A DNA stretch of 64,000 nucleotides, taken from contig JAMLHB010000003.1 of assembly GCA_023957375.1 (NCBI GenBank), positions 317,830 to 381,829 of the forward strand, in the 5' to 3' direction. Source of the stretch: Flavobacteriales bacterium (GTDB lineage: Bacteria; Bacteroidota; Bacteroidia; Flavobacteriales_F; PHOS-HE28). The notes under the pieces were generated by a model. The model saw nothing but the letters and a program-made list of their open reading frames with translations, was not told where the DNA came from and did no database searches. Below are positions 60,101 through 64,000 of this stretch, in pieces. The position numbers and the translations under genes were made by a program. Every line of letters starts with the position of its first letter. Position 1 is the stretch's first letter.

Positions 60101-63100
60101 CACCAATGGGCCGTTTGTACACAACTGCGGGGCTGTGCTCACGCCCGCCACAGGCTTCCTTTCCACGGTGATCGTCACCTTGGCCGTGTCGTTCACGCAG
60201 GGTGCGTCGCCATGCACCACATAGCGGTAAACGTATGTTCCGGCCGTATGCGAACCCGGAGCGAAAATGGAAGACACGATGCTATTCGATGCGTTGATCC
60301 AGTTGCCGGATGCATTGATGCCCGTTCCTCCCAACAAGTTGGACATGTCCAGGTCGGGATCACTGGTGCAGGTTGTTGTGCCGCCGTCCTGGCCGGCGTA
60401 TGCAACCGGGTTTTGAATGATGGTGGCCTGCGCCGTGGCGGATTGGCAAGGAGCCGTGCCCGTTACCGTGTACGTGAAGGTGTGGACCCCCGTACCCTGT
60501 TGGGAAGGCACGTAAATCCCGTTCATGAGGGTCCCGTCCGAGTCCCTCCACGTACCGCCCCACGCGGGGTTGCCGTTGAGCACGGAATTGAGCACCACGG
60601 CAGCGGTGTCGTCGCAAACGGTCAATACGCCGTTGCTTCCCGCAGTGGGCTTCTGGTTCACTGTTACCGATACGGTGGCCGTGTCGTTTGCGCATCCTCC
60701 GGAACCTTGCTTGGTGTAGCGGTAGTTGCCCGGAACATCATTCACGGGGTCGAAGTTGCCGGAATGGCTCGCACCGCTAAAGCTCCAGGTGCCCCCGGTC
60801 TGCGGGTTGCCCGTGAGGGCCGGGAACATGGCCGTGATGCCGTCCGTGGAACAGAGCGGCAAGGGGCCGTCACCCCCGGCCCAAGGTGCGGCGGTCACGG
60901 TGATCGTTAGGATGGCCTGGGCAGGGCTGCACGGTGAATTGCCCGAAGCCTCCACCGTATAACGGTAACTGTACGTGCCCGGTGCCCCCGGCACAAAGAT
61001 GCCGTTGCTGACAGGCCCGGAGGGCAACTGGTACCAGGTGCCGTTCAACGGTGGGACGCCTCCCAAGCTGTCCACCATGGCGAACGGGGGGGCCGTAGAG
61101 CAGACGTTGATGCTCCGGCTATAGCCGGCAAAAGGCGGGAGGGCCACGGAAACGGCAACCGTGCTGCTGTCATTTGCGCAAGGGGGAAAGCCGTTTACAT
61201 GATAGGTGTACGTCCCCGGCGGGGTGCTTCCGGGAACGAAGGTGCCCCCGAAATAACCGTTGGAGGGCGCAGGCCCCGTCCATGTGCCTGACATGTCATG
61301 CGGCCCGCCCAGAACGTTCACCAGTTGCACGCTCCCCGTACCGCTGCAATACACTACGCTGGTATCCCTGCCCGCATTGGCATGCGCCACCTCAAACACA
61401 GTAACGGTGCCCACCTTCATTCCGCACGCCGTACCACCGTCCACCACATAGCGGTACCTGCCGGGTTGGCTGGCGCCAGGTGTATAGTATCCTGTTGAAT
61501 AGAACACGGAATCCGGATCGAACCAAGCACCGCCGGTTTGGGCACCGGTCAGCAACGGGAACAAGGGGAAGCCCGTGGCATTGTCGCAAACGGTGGTGGT
61601 GTTGTCGCCGCCTGCGCGGGGCACGGGAACCACGTTCACCGTGAGTGAACTGGACTTGTCCCCGCACGGGAACGTGCCCGCGACCGTATAGATGTACACC
61701 CCGGCGGAATCCTGGCCGGGCACGAACATGTTGGAGTGGACTTGGTTGTAGGGATCCCTCCACGTGCCGGTCCCTGCCGGGGTTCCGCCCAATGCGGCGG
61801 TCATGTCAAACGACGAATCACTGGCACACTTGGTCACTACGGCCGGGTTTCCGGCATCAGGTGCCGTGGTTTCGCTGACATGCACCACGGCTGTCGCTGC
61901 GCTGCATGGGCCGGTGCCGCTCACGGTATAGGTATAGTCTCCCGGCGCAAAACTGGTTGGCACATAAGTGCCGCTGAACACTTGGTTGCCCGGTGCCGGT
62001 TTGCGCCACGTACCGTTGGCTTGGGCCGGGCTGATGTACGGCAACAGGCTCACGGGGGGGCCATCGGAACAGAACGCGGCCCAGCCCTCATGGCCGGGGT
62101 TCGGTGCCGCTGTCACGTTCACGGTCACCACGGCGGAATCCGAGTTGCAGCCCAACGCACCGGTAAGCCGGTAGCGGAATTGGAAGGTGCCCGCGCCAGT
62201 GCCGTTGGCATTGAAGTACTGGCCGGTCACCTGCCCGGTGCCGTCCAGGTCGATCCAATCGCCGCCCGGCTGCGGCGTGCCGCCGAGCCCGGTGAACAGG
62301 TTCACCTGTGTTTCAGAGCTGCACACCGCCTTGGTCCCATTGTTTCCCGCATCCAAAATGGGAACGATGGTTACCCGCACCGTGGCGGTATCGGCCGCAC
62401 AGGTGCCATTGGCCGGCACCATGTAGCGGAAATCATAGTCGCCCGGCGGAAGTTGCGTGGGCGTGCCGGGATTGAAGAAATGCGAGCTCAGCCGCCCGGT
62501 GCCGTCCAGGTCGAACCACGTGCCGTTCAAGTCCGGCGTGCCGTTGAGCGCGTCGAACAAGTCCACTACGGCTTGGCCGCTGCAAATGGTGACCGTACCA
62601 CTGATGCCCGCATCAGGTGCTTGCGAAACATTGACCGTCACCGTGGCACTGTCCGGTGCACACGGTGCGGTTCCGGTCACTTTGTACTTGTATACGAAAG
62701 ACCCGGCAACAGATGGGATGAACACACCATTGCTTGAGCTTCCCCCCGGGCCCGTCCACGTACCGCCGACATCCGGGGTTCCGTTCAAACTATCAAACAA
62801 GTTTACCGCCGCATCGGTGCTGCACAGCGCAATGGTATTGCTGGTACCCGCCACGGGCCTGCGGTGTTGTGTAACAGTAACCACTGCAGTGGCATTGGCA
62901 CACGGGCTCAAGCCTACCACGGTGTAGGTGTATCCGCCCTGTACGGCCGAAGGCCCCGGAACGTATGAACCATTGTTGGGGGCATTGCTCGGATCCTTCC
63001 AGGTGCCGCCCGCGTCCGGCGTTCCACCGAGTTGGGCAAACAGGTCCGCCGGGGCATCATCACTGCACACGGTAACCGCCCCGTTCGTTCCGGCCTTCGG

Positions 63101-64000
63101 GGCCGTGTTCACTTGAATGGTCACCTTGCCCGTGTCATTTGCGCACGGGGCCAGCCCATTGACGATGTACCGGTACACCCCTGCCGGGGTGGTGCCCGGT
63201 GTGAACGTGGCCGGTACGGTGGTATTGGCCGCATTGATCCATGTGCCTCCCACGTCCACCGGCGCACCAAGGATGGTGCCCATGTTGAAGGGCGGATTGG
63301 TGCTGCACTGCACGGTGTTGCCATCAATGCCGGCGCGCGGGGCCTGGTTCTCCACCACCTGCACAAGGGCGGACACATTGGGGCAGGGCGTATTGCCCGC
63401 CACCGTGTAGGTGTAGTTCCCGGCAGGGTGGGCGGGATTGGCCGGTTGGTAGATTCCTCCAGGCAGGGCACCCCCGCCGGGTTTCGTCCATGTGCCGTCC
63501 GCCTCCGGTGTGCCCGTGAGGTGCGTGAACAGGTCTTCGTTCGGGCTGGTGCTGCAAAGGGTAACGGACCCGTTGCCGCCTGCATCAGCCGCAGCTACCA
63601 CGTTCACCGTAACGGTTGCCATGGCATTTGCACAAGGTGAAGTTCCCACCACCGTGTACGTGTACACCCCTGCCGGGCTGGTTCCCGGCGTGAAACTGCC
63701 TGAAGGGACGGGGCCGCCCGGCCCGGTCCAAGTTCCGCCTACTTCCGGTGTGCCGCCCAACAACGGGAAAAGGGGAAAGGCGGCATCGCTGCTGCACACT
63801 GCATGGGTAACACTGGTGCCCGCCTGGGGGGCGGTGACCACGGAAACGGTAACCGTGGATACCGCCGGGGTGCAGGGCGCAATACCATTGACCGTGTATG
63901 TATAGGTGCCAGGCATGGACGTGCCGGGCACGAACGTTCCCGTTGGGAAAGGCAGGTTCGTGGGGCCGCGCCATGAGCCGCCTGCGGCAGGGCTGCCGCC
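57134..64000 (-). CDS. giant repeat adhesin with T9SS type B sorting domain (5' end outside window)
   Basis: At least 2288 codons, open to the right edge; the true start lies beyond 64000. The visible part consists of about 25 full repeats and one partial repeat of roughly 80 residues. Each repeat follows AG-x-D/N-G-x6-C-S ... L-x-G-x-P-x3-G-x-W ... G-x-F-x-P-G-x5-G-x-Y-x-Y-x-V-x-G-x3-C-x5-A-x-V-T-V. The final ~95 residues (TVFVPESFTPNGDGVNDLF, IVIFNRWGGEVYR, GTYYYILELGDG, KGFVYLNR) are a gliding motility-associated type B sorting domain. This is an SprB-like surface filament for adhesion or gliding. It is translationally coupled to the PorP/SprF gene. Confidence 0.93.
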   Translation of the reverse strand, partial: GGSPAAGGSWRGPTNLPFPTGTFVPGTSMPGTYTYTVNGIAPCTPAVSTVTVSVVTAPQAGTSVTHAVCSSDAAFPLFPLLGGTPEVGGTWTGPGGPVPSGSFTPGTSPAGVYTYTVVGTSPCANAMATVTVNVVAAADAGGNGSVTLCSTSPNEDLFTHLTGTPEADGTWTKPGGGALPGGIYQPANPAHPAGNYTYTVAGNTPCPNVSALVQVVENQAPRAGIDGNTVQCSTNPPFNMGTILGAPVDVGGTWINAANTTVPATFTPGTTPAGVYRYIVNGLAPCANDTGKVTIQVNTAPKAGTNGAVTVCSDDAPADLFAQLGGTPDAGGTWKDPSNAPNNGSYVPGPSAVQGGYTYTVVGLSPCANATAVVTVTQHRRPVAGTSNTIALCSTDAAVNLFDSLNGTPDVGGTWTGPGGSSSNGVFIPSVAGSFVYKYKVTGTAPCAPDSATVTVNVSQAPDAGISGTVTICSGQAVVDLFDALNGTPDLNGTWFDLDGTGRLSSHFFNPGTPTQLPPGDYDFRYMVPANGTCAADTATVRVTIVPILDAGNNGTKAVCSSETQVNLFTGLGGTPQPGGDWIDLDGTGQVTGQYFNANGTGAGTFQFRYRLTGALGCNSDSAVVTVNVTAAPNPGHEGWAAFCSDGPPVSLLPYISPAQANGTWRKPAPGNQVFSGTYVPTSFAPGDYTYTVSGTGPCSAATAVVHVSETTAPDAGNPAVVTKCASDSSFDMTAALGGTPAGTGTWRDPYNQVHSNMFVPGQDSAGVYIYTVAGTFPCGDKSSSLTVNVVPVPRAGGDNTTTVCDNATGFPLFPLLTGAQTGGAWFDPDSVFYSTGYYTPGASQPGRYRYVVDGGTACGMKVGTVTVFEVAHANAGRDTSVVYCSGTGSVQLVNVLGGPHDMSGTWTGPAPSNGYFGGTFVPGSTPPGTYTYHVNGFPPCANDSSTVAVSVALPPFAGYSRSINVCSTAPPFAMVDSLGGVPPLNGTWYQLPSGPVSNGIFVPGAPGTYSYRYTVEASGNSPCSPAQAILTITVTAAPWAGGDGPLPLCSTDGITAMFPALTGNPQTGGTWSFSGASHSGNFDPVNDVPGNYRYTKQGSGGCANDTATVSVTVNQKPTAGSNGVLTVCDDTAAVVLNSVLNGNPAWGGTWRDSDGTLMNGIYVPSQQGTGVHTFTYTVTGTAPCQSATAQATIIQNPVAYAGQDGGTTTCTSDPDLDMSNLLGGTGINASGNWINASNSIVSSIFAPGSHTAGTYVYRYVVHGDAPCVNDTAKVTITVERKPVAGVSTAPQLCTNGPLVLLADLLGGTPDNNGNWAFVPAGGSPVPHGPIFDPASDPAGAYVYTVPGSAACTGASATVQITLVPPPNAGTFGSLSACISETAVNLFGGLNGTWQGGGAWSDVDGTGQLAGSVFNPSGVPAGAYHFRYTLAGVGPCPGDTATVTVTVTPELDAGHDTSVTICSSGNVFLTGLLGGTPQPGGVWTAQEAPAQAGLLNGVLNAAQVGEGLFHFQYVLSGSANCAPDTARLTLSILNGPNAGTDGSITTCSSSGNINLSTLIGVHDGGGTWYFPGAGGAMASPVIDPQTAPPGAYQYVVPAVGSCAADTAVVNVSIIGAVNAGQNGTMAFCSNSPSQNLGVGLGGLPNPGGSWAFHPSAGDPVPHGPIYNPAVDAPGSYVYTVVGQSPCPNATATVSVSEAPAPVAGEDNSYTFCSADGPFQMIDQLAGSPQNGGVWKRDGTPPTAHGPTYNPAVDSSGVFLYIRLGTGACANDTAKLTVVEVQAPQAGASATLNVCPTDDAVNLFAALGGTADSNGTWMDGANNPLPDSLFDATQSTVGAYVFTYTVAGAPPCSAAAATVTVNVGAGLNAGIGGNDTICGALVQYDLFGSLGGSPDPGGVWSEQTGVGAVTGHFLNATQLVPGSSYPMVYTLEDIACGQIQSVVDLFIAPYPSPGRDTTVTLCATGLPVDLASLLQGADSGGVWLAPDGTPADTLFDPSTDPPGVYSYQLEGGMYCADTAAHITIQVNQPADAGTDGAARVCNEGMVELFPLLGSSPQSGGDWLDLDGSGALQGGSVDAGSLAPGPYRYRYRVVVAGCPTDSALVSLTIAGGVEVGNVQRTCNEQDRTYVVSFTISGGTASTYSVVGGAGTLSPQPPYVFTSAPILTSVMYAFTVDDADHCAPVTVEGGTPCTFTETVFVPESFTPNGDGVNDLFTIPGIEGYPNNHIVIFNRWGGEVYRATGYDNVRVVWDGSSPEALLPGDASSGTYYYILELGDGAEPVKGFVYLNR
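57750..64000 (-). repeat. tandem ~80-residue repeats in the giant adhesin
   Basis: About 25 copies of a 220-255 nt unit are visible, plus a partial one at the edge. Copies share the Cys pair, the GGxW and PGxYxYxVxG blocks, but differ in between, so the array is old rather than a recent identical expansion. Boundaries are approximate. Confidence 0.88.

Noticed and set aside
57750-63930. Many plus-strand open frames opposite the adhesin
   Set aside because: They recur with the same period as the adhesin repeats and are antisense shadows of them.

Overview
This window comes from a high-GC member of the Bacteroidota, most likely a Flavobacteriales-type genome. Several proteins carry type IX secretion (T9SS) C-terminal sorting signals. 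There is a PorP/SprF partner, a PorE-like OmpA protein, a ccoN-ccoO fusion, a DUF2723 membrane protein and Bacteroidota-style -7 promoter boxes (TAnnTTTG or TAnnTTCG). There is no rRNA. One tRNA (Gln, UUG) is present.

Layout. 1-3.6 kb: a YD-repeat secreted protein, a broken fragment resembling the end of GDP-L-fucose synthase, and a T9SS-exported protein. 3.6-7.9 kb: a WecA-type lipid-linked sugar transferase between two related Wzi/RemB-like outer-membrane barrels. 8.0-12.1 kb: heme O synthase, two subunit-III-type proteins, subunit IV, SCO and DUF420 proteins of an aa3/caa3-type oxidase, without its catalytic subunits I and II. 12.1-21.3 kb: a complete cbb3 oxidase locus (ccoI, S, NO, Q, P, G, H and a TauE-like protein), preceded at ccoS by an FNR-like palindrome. 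21.4-28.3 kb: a large secreted M36 metalloprotease, a bacilliredoxin, a MORN-type protein and an SDR epimerase. 28.3-29.0 kb: a DUF6364-PIN toxin-antitoxin pair. 29.1-33.5 kb: TrhO and two tyrosine-catabolism dioxygenases (HmgA and HPPD). 33.5-36.9 kb: two small insertions described below. 36.6-41.2 kb: a NAD-type formate dehydrogenase (alpha subunit plus fused NuoE-NuoF-like subunit). 41.3-45.4 kb: a lipoprotein, an AlbA_2-type protein and aspS. 45.5-50 kb: T9SS-exported proteins, a long non-coding stretch with repeats and hairpins, a cytidine-deaminase-fold enzyme and the tRNA. 50-54 kb: DUF2723 protein and polysaccharide deacetylase. 54-64 kb: a PorE-like OmpA protein, a PorP/SprF protein and a giant repeat adhesin that runs off the right edge.

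The most unusual feature is a repeated insertion architecture. A Fic gene lies directly after hppD and is followed by a second, frameshifted copy of the hppD 3' end. A PIN toxin-antitoxin pair lies directly after the formate dehydrogenase gene and is followed by a second, about 90% identical copy of that gene's last ~70 codons. At the left edge a YD-repeat gene is followed by an orphan piece resembling the 3' end of a GDP-L-fucose synthase gene. In all three, lower-GC cargo sits between what appear to be two copies of a host gene's 3' end (for the third, the intact copy would be outside the window). No integrase or transposase is visible. Two conserved enzymes (AspS, TrhO) also carry translated in-frame insertions of repeat or low-complexity DNA. 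Several start codons lie exactly 5-6 nt after a -7 box, which suggests leaderless mRNAs.
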